Shown piece by piece: positions 9,885-20,734 of a stretch of DNA of 64,000 nucleotides. The position numbers were made by a program, and so were the translations under genes. The notes beneath the pieces are model-generated. The model had not been told where the DNA came from. It saw nothing but the letters and a program-made list of their open reading frames with translations, and made no database searches. The first letter of the stretch is position 1. Each line of letters begins with the position of its first letter. Source of the DNA: Linanthus parryae. Taxonomy: Eukaryota > Streptophyta > Magnoliopsida > Ericales > Polemoniaceae. The DNA lies in the NCBI GenBank assembly GCA_023055425.1, contig JALGPY010000013.1, forward strand, positions 13,243,735 through 13,307,734, given 5' to 3'.

Positions 9885-12800
9885 ATGGCAAACAACTCAT
9901 CGAGTTCACAACATTCCCTACGATCTGTCCTTGAGAAGGACAAGCTCTCAGGAACCAACTTTCTCGATTGGTACAGAAACTTGAGAATTGTTCTCAAGCA
10001 AGAAAAGAAGCTGTACGCAATAGAGGAGCAAGTTCCAGAAGGTCCAGACAATCAGACACCTGCTGCCTTAAAGGCGTATCAAAAGCATGTTGATGATGCT
10101 AATGATGCGGCCTGCCTAATGCTTTGCACCATGACCTCTGAGCTTCAGAAGCAACATGAGAACATGAATGCTGTCGATATGATCGAACATCTAAAGCAGC
10201 TCTTCCAAGAGCAGGCAAGGGTAGAGAGGTATGAGGTCTCAAAGGCACTGTTCAAATGTCATCTGGCAGAAGGGAACCCGGTGGGACCCCATGTACTCCG
10301 AATGATCGGGTACTTGGAGAATCTCGCCCGGCTTGGGTTCCCGGTCGGCCAAGAGTTGGCAACGGATCTCGTGTTGCAATCGTTGCCCGAGAGTTATGGA
10401 CAGTTCATTATGAACTATAACATGAACGAGATCGTTAAACCATTGCCAGATCTGCTCAACATGTTGAGGACGGCTGAACAGAGCATCAACAAGGGTAAGG
10501 GCAAGGCCATTATGATGGTGCATAAAGGAAAGGGTAAAAAGTTTGCCTCTTCCTCCAAGGGCAAAGGCAAGTCAGTTGCCAAGTCCAAGGAACAAGCCCT
10601 TAAGCCTGTTGGTGGGATTGCCAAGGTCGTGACTAAGGGTGAATGTCACTACTGTAGTCAACCTGGACACTGGAAGAGGAACTGCCCAAAATATTTGGAG
10701 GACAAGCGGCTTGGAATAGTGATTCCACCACCACCAGGTATTTTTGTTGTAGATGTCAATTTAACTATCTCTACATCATGGGTATTAGATACTGGATGTG
10801 GATCTCATATTTGTCGAAATATGCAGGATCTAAAGAGAAGTAAAAGATTGGCTAAAGGGGAGGTAGATCTGCGCGTTGGGAATGGAGCAAAGGTTGCTGC
10901 GTTGGCCATAGGCGTTTGCGAACTATCTCTGCCTTCAGGATTAGTTTTAGAATTAAATAATTGCTATTTTGTGCCTGCTATGAGCAGAAACATTATTTCT
11001 ATTTCTTGTTTGGACAAGGAAGGTTTTATTATTTCAATAAAGAACAATTGTTGTTCCTTTTATTTGAATAATATTCACTATTTTAGTGCGCAATTATTTA
11101 ATGGACTTTATGTCCTTGATCTAAGTAATCCTGTCTACAACATTAATACCAAGCGGATTAAAATAAATGATTTAAATCCGGCTTATTTATGGCATTGTCG
11201 TTTAAGCCACATAAATGAGAAACGTGTATCTAGACTCCATAAGGATGGATTGCTAGACTCATTTGATTTTGAATCATATGAGACATGTGAAGCTTGTTTA
11301 TTGGGAAAAATGACAAAGTCCCCTTTCAATAAGAAAGGTGAGAGGACTAGTGAGCAATTGGCGCTCATACATACTGATGTGTGTGGGCCATTTGCCACGC
11401 CTGCCAGGGGTGGTTATGTCTATTTCATTACGTTTACTGATGATTACAGTAGATATGGATTTGTGTACCTTATGAGGGCAAAATCCGAATCCTTTGAAGT
11501 GTTCAAAGAATTCAAGAATGAAGTAGAGAAGCAACTTGGCAAAAGTATCAAGGCTCTACGATCGGATCGTGGAGGAGAATACTTGAGCCAAGAATTTGAC
11601 GACTATCTTAGAGAGTGTGGGATCGTGTCCCAACTCACTCCACCCGGAACGCCACAATGGAATGGCGTGTCCGAGAGGAGGAATCGAACCCTATTGGATA
11701 TGGTTCGGTCTATGATGTGTCAAACCGATCTTCCATTATCGTTTTGGGGCTACGCTCTATTAAGTGCAGCTTTTACCATTAACCGTGTTCCATCTAAATC
11801 AGTCATGAAGACACCATATGAGATGTGGAGTGGGAGGCGTCCCACACTGTCGTTCATGAGGATTTGGGGCTGCGATGTCTATGTAAAACGTTTACAATCA
11901 GACAAGCTAGGGCCTAAATCGGATAAGTGTAAATTTGTGGGGTACCCTAAGGAAACTAAGGGATACTATTTCTACAATCCAACCGAGAACAAAGTGTTTG
12001 TTGCTCGGACCGGCGTGTTTCTAGAAAGAGAGTTTGTCTCTAAAGAAGCAAGTGGGAGGAATGTAGAACTTGAAGAAATTCAAGAACCACAAATTACTGA
12101 ACCGATTATGGAACATGAACAGGAATCACAAGCAGTTGTGGATCCACCTGTTCAGGTAACACAAGAGCTTCGTAGATCTAGTAGAGTGCGCCAGGAACCC
12201 GAGAGGTATGGACTTCTCGTAACTGATTCCGGTGACACGATGCTCATAGATGATGAGCCTACTACCTATGAGGAGGCCATGAATGGCCCAGACTCGCAGA
12301 AGTGGCTTGAGGCCATGAGATCCGAGATGGAATCCATGTATACCAACAAAGTATGGACTTTGGTGGAACCACCTGATGGGGCGCGACCCATAGGGTGCAA
12401 GTGGGTCTTCAAGAAGAAGATCGACATGGATGGTAATGTGATTACCTATAAGGGCCGATTGGTGGCTAAAGGATTCAGACAGATTCATGGTATTGACTAT
12501 GATGAAACCTTTTCACCGGTCGCTATGACCAAATCCATCCGAATCCTACTTGCAATTGCAGCATACTACGACTATGAGATTTGGCAGATGGATGTCAAAA
12601 CAGCATTCCTTTATGGGAATCTCCTCGAGGACGTGTATATGATACAGCCGGAGGGTTTTGAGGATCCAAAGCAAGCCAACAAAGTCTGTAAGCTGCAACG
12701 ATCCATTTATGGGTTGAAGCAAGCTTCTAGGAGTTGGAATCGACGTTTTGATGAAGTGGTCAAAGAGTTTGGCTTCATCAGAAACGAAGATGAGTCTTGT

Positions 12801-13835
12801 GTCTACAAGAAGGTTAGTGGGAGCTCTGTAGCTTTTCTGGTCTTGTATGTGGATGACATACTGCTCATTGGAAACGACATTCCCATGCTGCAATCTGTGA
12901 AAGATTGGCTAGGAAAGTGTTTCTCAATGAAAGACTTAGGGGAAGCAGCCTATATACTTGGTATAAAGATCTATAGAGATAGATCTAAGAGGTTGCTAGG
13001 CCTAAGTCAAAGTACATATATTGACAAGGTGTTGAAACGGTTCAACATGCAAGATTCCAAGAAAGGATTCTTGCCCATGTCACATGGAATCACTCTTTCA
13101 AAGAGTGGTTGTCCTTCCAATGAGATTGAGAAGGAACGCATGAGTAGGATTCCCTATGCCTCGGCCATAGGATCCATCATGTACGCCATGTTATGTACTA
13201 GACCAGATGTGTCATATGCCTTGAGTATGACAAGCAGATACCAATCCAATCCGGGTGAGAGTCACTGGATTGCTGTCAAGAACATCCTAAAGTACTTGAG
13301 AAGAACTAAGGATGCTTTCTTGATGTTTGGCGGTGAGGAAGAGTTGCGTGTAAGGGGTTACACTGATGCAAGCTTCCAAACCGATAGAGATGACTTTAGA
13401 TCACAGTCGGGATATGTGTTTTGCCTGAATGGAGCAGCGGTGAGCTGGAAGAGTTCCAAGCAAGAGACGGTAGCTGATTCTACAACAGAGGCTGAGTACA
13501 TTGCTGCAAATGGCGCAGCAAAGGAGGCTGTTTGGATCAGAAAGTTTGTTTCTGAACTTGGTGTGGTCCCTAGCATTGCGGATCCAGTGGAGTTGTTCTG
13601 TGACAACACTGGGGCGATCGCGCAATCAAAGGAACCTAGGTCACACCAGAAGTCCAAACATGTGCTCAGGAAGTTCCATCTGATTCGAGATATTATCGAT
13701 AGAGGAGACGTTCGGATATGCAAGATTCCTACAGATGATAATCTGTCAGACCCGCTTACGAAGCCTCTCACGCAGTGGAAGCATGAAGGGCACACTAGGA
13801 GTATGGGCATACGAGATGCGCCAGATTGGCTCTAG
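9885..13835 (+). CDS. Copia gag-pol polyprotein
   Basis: A single 1,316-residue ORF contains all Copia domains in order. Gag comes first, with a Lys/Gly-rich linker and a CCHC zinc knuckle (CHYCSQPGHWKRNC, about residues 253-266). The aspartic protease motif is LDTGCGSH near 299. The integrase follows, with an HHCC zinc region from about 434 and a D,D,E catalytic core (HTDVCGPF near 495, LRSDRGGEY near 558, SERRNR near 596). Reverse transcriptase begins near 807 and has YVDDILLIG near 988. RNase H follows, with GYTDASF near 1159 and EAEYIAA near 1202. The order integrase before reverse transcriptase defines Ty1/Copia. No stop or frameshift is seen, so the element is potentially autonomous. 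The ATG lies just after the leader; Copia B uses the equivalent ATG at 50,675. Confidence 0.95.
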   Translation: MANNSSSSQHSLRSVLEKDKLSGTNFLDWYRNLRIVLKQEKKLYAIEEQVPEGPDNQTPAALKAYQKHVDDANDAACLMLCTMTSELQKQHENMNAVDMIEHLKQLFQEQARVERYEVSKALFKCHLAEGNPVGPHVLRMIGYLENLARLGFPVGQELATDLVLQSLPESYGQFIMNYNMNEIVKPLPDLLNMLRTAEQSINKGKGKAIMMVHKGKGKKFASSSKGKGKSVAKSKEQALKPVGGIAKVVTKGECHYCSQPGHWKRNCPKYLEDKRLGIVIPPPPGIFVVDVNLTISTSWVLDTGCGSHICRNMQDLKRSKRLAKGEVDLRVGNGAKVAALAIGVCELSLPSGLVLELNNCYFVPAMSRNIISISCLDKEGFIISIKNNCCSFYLNNIHYFSAQLFNGLYVLDLSNPVYNINTKRIKINDLNPAYLWHCRLSHINEKRVSRLHKDGLLDSFDFESYETCEACLLGKMTKSPFNKKGERTSEQLALIHTDVCGPFATPARGGYVYFITFTDDYSRYGFVYLMRAKSESFEVFKEFKNEVEKQLGKSIKALRSDRGGEYLSQEFDDYLRECGIVSQLTPPGTPQWNGVSERRNRTLLDMVRSMMCQTDLPLSFWGYALLSAAFTINRVPSKSVMKTPYEMWSGRRPTLSFMRIWGCDVYVKRLQSDKLGPKSDKCKFVGYPKETKGYYFYNPTENKVFVARTGVFLEREFVSKEASGRNVELEEIQEPQITEPIMEHEQESQAVVDPPVQVTQELRRSSRVRQEPERYGLLVTDSGDTMLIDDEPTTYEEAMNGPDSQKWLEAMRSEMESMYTNKVWTLVEPPDGARPIGCKWVFKKKIDMDGNVITYKGRLVAKGFRQIHGIDYDETFSPVAMTKSIRILLAIAAYYDYEIWQMDVKTAFLYGNLLEDVYMIQPEGFEDPKQANKVCKLQRSIYGLKQASRSWNRRFDEVVKEFGFIRNEDESCVYKKVSGSSVAFLVLYVDDILLIGNDIPMLQSVKDWLGKCFSMKDLGEAAYILGIKIYRDRSKRLLGLSQSTYIDKVLKRFNMQDSKKGFLPMSHGITLSKSGCPSNEIEKERMSRIPYASAIGSIMYAMLCTRPDVSYALSMTSRYQSNPGESHWIAVKNILKYLRRTKDAFLMFGGEEELRVRGYTDASFQTDRDDFRSQSGYVFCLNGAAVSWKSSKQETVADSTTEAEYIAANGAAKEAVWIRKFVSELGVVPSIADPVELFCDNTGAIAQSKEPRSHQKSKHVLRKFHLIRDIIDRGDVRICKIPTDDNLSDPLTKPLTQWKHEGHTRSMGIRDAPDWL

Positions 13836-13837
13836 TG

Positions 13838-13849
13838 CAAGTGGGAGAC
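13838..13849 (+). promoter_or_regulatory. Polypurine tract of Copia A
   Basis: CAAGTGGGAGAC lies directly before the 3' LTR and just after the gag-pol stop. Such a purine tract primes plus-strand DNA synthesis in LTR elements. Confidence 0.75.
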
Positions 13850-15279
13850 TGTTGGAATAGATGCCCTAGAGGCAATCTAGTTTAGTATGAATTTGTAATT
13901 GGCTAGAAATTCATTTATTATTTATTGGATATTTAATATAATGAAGTCCTTAGATTTACAATTGTGTTGTTTATCTTAAATATCCCTAGTCAAGTATAAT
14001 GATTAAATGGGACAATCATCTATAGACTAGTATGGGGTTGGATTGATATGGAGATATCACGATCCAACACATAGGTGTGCATTACGGAATGTTGCACTGG
14101 ATTGACCCATTACCGAGAAGGCTACATACACGTTATGTTGAGTCACAAGTGCTTCTCGGGTACAATGGTATTGTCATCCTTAGACTTGAAGTCACTAGAT
14201 ACTCTAGTTGTGGATCATTGTGATCTTGGTAGCGTTAAACGCTACACCGTAACTGGGTAGTTATAAAGGCGTGTACTGGATACAATGAGAAGCAAGCTTA
14301 GAGATCGTAGTGGACGTAGAGAGGATTTGCCCCTCCCACATAACGGGAGCAAATATCCAAGGCCACTCGAGGATAGTGCTTATAGAATGTCTGGCCAGAC
14401 TCAAATAAATCAATATATGAGATATTGATGTTATTTGCACGAATAAGGCTATTCCATGGATCGAGGAACTAGGGATTGGATATACGAGTGTGACTTGTAT
14501 GTCTCGTGTCCAATCCGGATATGGAGGCAAAGGGATGAGACAATTACTTGTACAAGGTTGTCTAGATGACTATTCTATTAGTTGGCTAGAATGGATGTTT
14601 TGCTAGAAACCGCTCCATATTAGCAAAGAGTTGCTACCAACTAGATAGAACCTATGGGGTCACACGCTATATAGAGTTGTACTAGATTGTGGAATTAATT
14701 AATTGGATTAATTAATTAGAAGGATCACTTTGCAAACCCTTGCAAACTTAGTAGGGACTAATTTGCAAGGAAGGGACTAAATTGAATTCTAGTAGGACTA
14801 GAATAAGTCCTTTAGGTAGTTAACAAGGAGTTGTTGGACTATATAAAGGACCCTCCTCCTTCCTTCCCTACATACTTATGCTCTAAAGAGAACATAACAA
14901 GAGTAGGAGAGAACAAAGGAGAGAGAGAGCTAGCAAAGAGGGACGCCGCCCCCCATTGCCGCCGCCCCTCGTCCCCGACGCCACAAAGGGTGCCGAACCC
15001 CTTTTTTGGTGTCTCGTTTTGCGTGATTCCTTCACCCTCCTTTCAATCCGGGCTAGCACCAAGGTGATTGGAGATCTAGGAACAACTCTAGGCGTGGATC
15101 AACTATAGAGAACGTGACACTATTCGCGTTTGAAGTCATCAAGGAGAACCCAAAGGTGTGTTTATGATTTCTTACCTTCACTATCGTTATGCATCTAGAC
15201 TTGTGATCCTTGGAGGGTTTTGCATGGTTATTTGTTTGATTATGCTCCCGTTGCGCGATCCATGAATCAAAACCCTACA
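13850..15279 (+). repeat. 3' LTR of Copia A
   Basis: Starts TGTTGGAATAG after the purine tract and ends AACCCTACA, followed by the AGAGC duplication. It differs from the 5' LTR at one position that I can find (15,247). ORFs inside it are the same LTR shadows as in the 5' LTR and are not genes. Confidence 0.95.
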
Positions 15280-15284
15280 AGAGC

Positions 15285-15925
15285 AAGTCAACAATGCTGA
15301 GGAGGATGAGCGTCCTTTGGTGGACTACTTAAGGACTACACCGGAGGGATATCAGCCCACCGTTGTTAGGCCTCAGATTAATGCCGCACATTTCGAGATT
15401 CGCCAACCGTTGATCAACATGGTTAGGGATGAATGCTTATTTACAGGAGCCCCGAGTGATGATCCACATCAGCACTTGCTCAATTTCGAGCAGATTACTT
15501 CTACCATGTATGATCAGAGAGTTCCACTCGAGACGATAAAGCTCATGCTTTTCCCCTTCTCCTTATCGGGGCAAAGACATGGCTTATGGAACTTCCAGCA
15601 GGCAGCATAGTTACATGGGCAGATTGTAGCAGAGAGTTTCTCAGGAAGTATCTTCCACCATCCAAGGTTGCTCAACGGATGGCTGATATTACGAAATTTA
15701 CACAGCAAAAAGATGAATCTCTGGGAGACACGTGGAGAAAGTTCAACCCGCTCCTTCGCAGATGCCCTACTCATGGAGAGCCATGGTATGAACTTCTCCA
15801 CTACTCTTACAATGCTTTGGATAGAGAGACTGCTAGTGAATTAGACATGATGGCTCAAGGAAATTTTATGGGAATGGGACTACAGAGATGTCGTGATTTG
15901 CTAGATAATGTAACAAAAGGCGAAT
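15285..15925 (+). pseudogene. Athila-like gag, continuation after Copia A, frameshifted
   Basis: This continues the gag frame left at 6,379. It encodes the retrotransposon gag core, seen from INMVRDE, then DDPHQHLLNF, then LMLFPFSL, and after a frameshift near 15,568-15,578 the typical LPAGSIVTW, FLRKYLPPSK and DLLDNVTKG motifs. The change of frame is a decay mutation. Homology stops between about 15,910 and 15,935, where minus-strand Gypsy sequence begins. The zinc knuckle and pol are missing. Confidence 0.8.
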
Positions 15926-15929
15926 CCAC

Positions 15930-16472
15930 GAGGTCCGAGACTCGTAGAAGCAGAAGGAGGGGTTGCCGCAGGCGGAGGCGACACATATGCCGCAGGAGGA
16001 TTGGGGACATATTGGGCGTTCGCATTGCCCCAGATTGCCGTCGGAGGAGTCAAGGGATGCTGCGAGGCCGGATTAGGTACCAAAGCCGGAGGCTGAGGAG
16101 TATGAGCAGTGAGGGGCAACATTTGAGCTGTTGGCCCTTGAATCGAGGGTAGCTGCGTAGTCGCCGGTGGAGTCTGCAGATTAGGGTTGGGGGTGTGGTT
16201 GACACTCCTAGTCCTTGAGCGGTAGGAGCTCCTCCTCCCTGAGAAACGGTGGTGGCTGGCGCAGGGTTTGGTGCAAGAGTCCCCAGGACAGCCATGATCC
16301 GTTCTAACTGCGCAGATTGAGCTTTGAGATCCTTGCCCTGGCTCTGGATGGTAGCGTCCAAGGTCTCTAGCGTCGGGGCTTCACCGGTGGCCGGAGGAGT
16401 GCGTCGGACCTCCTCTCCTGAGGCGGCTTCGGTGGAAGGCGATCGGTTACTGACATCATCCTCCTGAGACAT
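15930..16472 (-). pseudogene. Minus-strand Gypsy gag N-terminal fragment
   Basis: The likely start is the ATG at 16,472 (MSQEDDVSNR), 20 bp downstream of a primer-binding-like site on the same strand. The product is Pro/Ala/Thr-rich, with a short helical segment (LETLDATIQSQ, then AQLERIMAVLG) and a long proline-rich tail. A frameshift near 16,180 splits it. Fragments of this type sit at the beginning of some plant Gypsy gag proteins. The rest of the element is absent; the frame runs into antisense Athila sequence. Confidence 0.5.
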
Positions 16473-16491
16473 GGTTGCTTTTGATGGTAAG

Positions 16492-16509
16492 TTCACGTCG
16501 GGTTCACCA
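16492..16509 (-). promoter_or_regulatory. Candidate primer-binding site of the minus-strand Gypsy fragment
   Basis: On the minus strand, TGGTGAACCCGACGTGAA begins four bases after the LTR end. It starts with TGG, as needed to pair with a tRNA CCA end. I do not know which tRNA matches. Confidence 0.5.
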
Positions 16510-16512
16510 AAA

Positions 16513-17078
16513 TGTGCACAAGAGATTCCGGCGGGGAGACCTCCATGTACACCGTAAGTAGAGGATCAGAGATAGCACAGGAAGAGTTGGGTTGTGTGTA
16601 GGGAGAGAGTAAGGCCAGTAGTAATGTTTGAGAGAGAGACAGAGGTTTGGCAGAGCTTCCGCGTATGGCTAGTGTGTTCTCCTCTGTATGGAAAGGTTAA
16701 CGTCCTATATATAACGGAGAATGTAACCGTTGCAGTGTGGTTAATGCGCCCATCAATGGCGGCTTAATTAGCTCAACCACAACGGCACGTTCGTCCTCAT
16801 ATATAGGGACCGTTACAGCACGTTATGCGCGAATACCGGAACCGTTATGGGGTTGACCGGGTTTGACCGGATTGACCGGGTTTATGGAGCTCGTGCCATA
16901 AATCTCTCAAAAGCAGTTACTAAAGGTCGCGTGCGGGCTTGGCTCGCACGCGACAGGACTTACTCTAGCCTCCAAACCACTAAGTCCCTACAAGTCCCGT
17001 GCAGTGGTATGCGAGGGCCCTGTCTCGCAGACCCCACATGGATCAGCGCGGCTGGTGATCCAGTGTGTGTGGAGCACA
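16513..17078 (-). repeat. LTR of the minus-strand Gypsy fragment
   Basis: On the + strand it runs from TGTGCACAAG to GGAGCACA, giving 5 bp terminal repeats TGTGC/GCACA. A TATA-like TATATATA lies near 16,710. Direct GTTGACCGG-type repeats lie at 16,852-16,880, and strong GC hairpins at 16,926-16,954 and 17,010-17,029. The left edge is well set by the adjacent primer-binding site. The right edge is inferred from terminal complementarity. Confidence 0.55.
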
Positions 17079-17311
17079 ATATGGTGTGCTGGATGGTTGC
17101 CACGTGGCCAAGATCTGTCAGCTCAGAAAGCACTATCTACAAGACTTTACCGACCGAGAGCCTGTTCCCGTTAATATAAGTGATGCATGTGCATTGGCAT
17201 TGCATACAACTCTCATGTGCATTAGTTGCATTCTCGTGAAGCATGTCGTAGTTTCACAAAAAAGTTTTTCTTAAGTTTCGGGGACGAAGCTTCATTTTAA
17301 GGGGAATATAA
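17079..17311 (+). other. 3' internal end and polypurine tract of a chromovirus-type Gypsy element
   Basis: The segment ends with TTTCGGGGACGAAGCTTC and AAGGGGAATATAA, the usual sequence before the 3' LTR of Tekay/Del-type chromoviruses. Upstream bases give no intact pol or chromodomain reading. The start of this piece relative to the neighbouring minus-strand LTR is uncertain. Confidence 0.6.
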
Positions 17312-20300
17312 TGTAACACCACATATTTAAGTTGGGGGTTATTTGGTCATTTCGGAAAAATATTTGAATTTTTTGAGAAATTTATTTTTCAAACTTTTTC
17401 TTGAATTCTTCTTAGTTTTAAAGTATAAGGGTGTCATTCGACATGTATGATTATATAAAATTTCATTTTGAGGTTATTTTGTAGTTTTTGAAAGTTTGGA
17501 TAATACGATATGAAACTCATTTTATATACTTGGGAGATACTTGTAATTTTTTAAAAATTGGATTTTGACATTTATTAACAAAGTGATTTATTTAAAAATT
17601 ATTTGACAATTTCATAATTTATAAAAATTACTTTAATGTGTTAGCTATTAAATAAAAATCTTATTTTTACCCCTTAATTTTTAGTATCTTCTATTTATAC
17701 CCCTCTTGTATATGAAATTTTAGAGTTACCCTCAATTTCTAGTATTTGCATGTCACCCTTCATTTTCTTGTTATTCCAATTTCTACCCCAACTATGGTAT
17801 TGGGAGACTTTTTAATTGTATTTCTTTTACCCCTTAATTTTTGGCTATCAATTCTTTAGCCCCATCCACAACTCTTCTAATTTTGTTCTAATTACAACTA
17901 ACTACCCCCCCCCTCCATCACTTTGGTCAACACCAATAAAATAATTCATTTTCATTTCTACTCATATTAAAATAACACCACTACCATCCTCATTACACTC
18001 AATGAACCACCAACACTACCATCTCCATCAAGTTCATCCTTCCCCATCTCCATCACTTCACTTACATCATTTATCCTCAAGAACACTCATGCAAGCTTTT
18101 TCTTCCTTCTCTCCAAACTTCAGACCTGTTTTTGGGTGTTGACCTCACCAAAACATCATCAAAACTCACTTTTCTAGTCTCCAAATCATGTAAAACTTAA
18201 GTCCAAGCTTGGTAGGATCATGGTAGGGGGTTCTTCCACCATTATTCTCAAGGATTGAAGGCCAAATGCATTCATTTCCTCATAATCTTCTTGAATCTTG
18301 GGGTAAAGTTTCTTCTAGTCTTTAATTGATGCTTGCATATCCATCTTTACCTTTGATTGATGAAATTTCATCTTTAATTTCTTCAATTCCATGCTTAGTT
18401 CTTCATCTCCATGGTTAGATCATGTTTTTGATTTCAAATTTTAGATTATTTCATGAAACTCAAACTAGAACCCACATGCACCTTGTGTGTTTCTTCTTAG
18501 TTATACTTGAATCTCAAGAACATTTTGATAATTTGTGTCAAGATCATGAAATATCTTAATTCATGCCTAAAATGATGTTATTTGGGTGAAAATCAAGTCT
18601 CCCTAAGCTGCATGTATCATTTGAACCAAACTTGTTGATTTTTTTAGAAAAAAATTGCATATTTTTACAGTCTGACCAGTTTCTGAAAAACGTACATTTT
18701 CTCTAAATTTTGTCTCTTTGGAATTTTTAACTCCTACACATTCTGAAATTAGACTCAAAGATGGTCATTTTGAAAAACAATCAACTTCATATCCTTTTTG
18801 TTTTGTGAGATAAGCTCATTCTAAGTTGTATATTTTCTGAAAATCCGTTTCTGGACCACTCTTGCCATTTTTGTTAAAAACTCCATTTTCAGAAACCTAT
18901 GTCATATCATCTTTCTTGTGATTGAACTAGACACATAATGGATTCGTTCTGGAGAAGATGGGAATTTTTCCTATTCTCCAAGTAGTAGTAATTGTTTTTC
19001 AAAGTTGAAACTTTCTGCCAAACTTGTCTCTGCATAACAATATTTGTTATTTTTTGTATCTAGAGTATTACAATTTCCATGCATGATTTTCTTGATTTTT
19101 ATGAAATTAGACACATTTAGGTTCATCATATATTTATTTCATAATTTTAAGAGATGCTTTGATATGGAAAATATGCCTCCAAAATCAGAGCTACAATTAT
19201 GTCCAGAATTGGTTTCACCGTTTTTAGAAAACTTTAATTTTTAAAATTCTAAGTGTTTTGTTGGATTTATTTTGATATGTTAACATCATTATATGTGAAT
19301 TTATGACATATAGGACTATGTGGCATGTAGGGTTGCATTTTTATTACTGACATGTGATTGATTGTAACGAGTACGTTATACGAGTGATTGTAGACATCGA
19401 CCTGGTAGGAGAGCGGTTGTCGTCGGAGTGCTAGTCTTAGTTTATTGAGTTTGGTTGTGCTTCATCTCAGTGGTAAGTACATATGTACGGCCTTTTCATA
19501 TCAAAATGTGCGTATGTGTGTGATGTTTCAAATGATTGTTTGTTATATGAAAAAGTATGAGAATACGTGATTTAAACTCGGAAATTTGTTTGGAATATTT
19601 TATTGATATCCTTTGAAAACTCTTGGAAATGACTCGTGAAAGATTTTATACCGATTTGGTTATGTGAAAGGAAGGTAATAATATACCTCTAATGGATCTA
19701 GGACGATGTACAAAGTTGTGTTATTAATGCGAGGCGCCAAGCGATCTTCCATTTTCGTATGGCTAATGACATTGAAGCAATGCTTCTTATTATTGGATAG
19801 AACTTAATTGTTCACAAATCCGCCCCCGGTGAGCCAAAATGTACCGAGGTATTGCGGCCATGGGTTTGTTAGAGCTATAGAGTGCTACTTATACTTGTAA
19901 GGGTCACTACGGCATAGGGGTGTCGACACTTAAGGCCTTTTAGCCAGTGTTGTGAGCGGGGTTGACGAATGGGCTCCCTTAACGCTCGGGTGAAATAGGG
20001 TTTGATAGACCATAGAATGAACCATTTGTGATTATTTCGTGATCCCTCTGTTTACATCGATCCTGCTGGTGGCTCTGGACATGCCTCAGCTAAACTTAAC
20101 GGTTAACTGAACTTGAAAGAAAGTTGAATACTCTATTGATGCTATTTGTGGCTCTGGATATGCCCTAATTGAATGAGATTATTTGAAAAGCATATGCTAC
20201 TCGTGAATAATTATCGCTATGAGTTCAAAATAACTTGTTTATTCTAGAGATTCTACTGATTTAAGAATTCCTTTAATACTCGTGGTTTATTCAAGTTTTA

Positions 20301-20734
20301 AAGTCGAAAAGTTCTTGATATGCGACTTCTTATACTTGTTCATAAATTCCCAACTCTCTTACTTATTAATGTTTCAAATCTCTTGGTTTATTTAAACTAT
20401 GCTTGCGTGCCACTTATCGGTTTACATGTCTTAGTGTGTACTTACTCAGTTTTTACTGATCAATTTCTTCAAAACTGCGCCGACTTTTGCCATTTTCAAA
20501 CCGCAGGTCATCAATCAAGGTGGGGCATGGGAACGTGGAACGAGACGAAGACGTTTAGCTTTAGTTAGATCACTTAGTAGATCACATAGATTATTTCCAA
20601 CACATTATATTTGTAATCTTATCTTCTCAAGATTGTTTTATTTATTAAATAAAATGTAATATTCGTAACTATATTTCTACTTTTGGTTATCGATTGTCTC
20701 TTTAACCCTGAACCGAGATCCCGGGGTTGTTTCA
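17312..20734 (+). repeat. Long 3' LTR of a chromovirus (Tekay/Del-like) element
   Basis: It begins TGTAACACC directly after the polypurine tract and ends CCGGGGTTGTTTCA. The final 60 bp (TTGGTTATCG, then TAACCCTGAACCGAGAT) recur at the end of another fragment at 24,036. The length of 3,423 bp is typical of Tekay/Del LTRs. The interior is AT-rich and noncoding. No internal domain precedes it beyond about 230 bp, so the element is strongly 5'-truncated. Confidence 0.75.

Larger units (their letters stand above)
6380..15279 (+). mobile_element. Intact young Ty1/Copia retrotransposon (Copia A)
   Basis: All parts are present: two 1,430 bp LTRs, an initiator-Met-type primer-binding site, a leader of about 2 kb, one uninterrupted gag-pol ORF of 1,316 codons, a purine tract, and a perfect 5 bp target duplication AGAGC (6,375-6,379 and 15,280-15,284). 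Reading the two LTRs side by side I see a single difference (T at 7,777, C at 15,247), which implies a very recent insertion. A hAT-type MITE sits in the leader. Long LTRs, a long leader and the gag sequence suggest the Tork/Angela side of Copia, but the lineage is tentative. Confidence 0.95.

Noticed and set aside
12126..13810. Several minus-strand ORFs of 75-150 codons opposite Copia A pol
   Set aside because: They are antisense shadows of a long, conserved coding frame.
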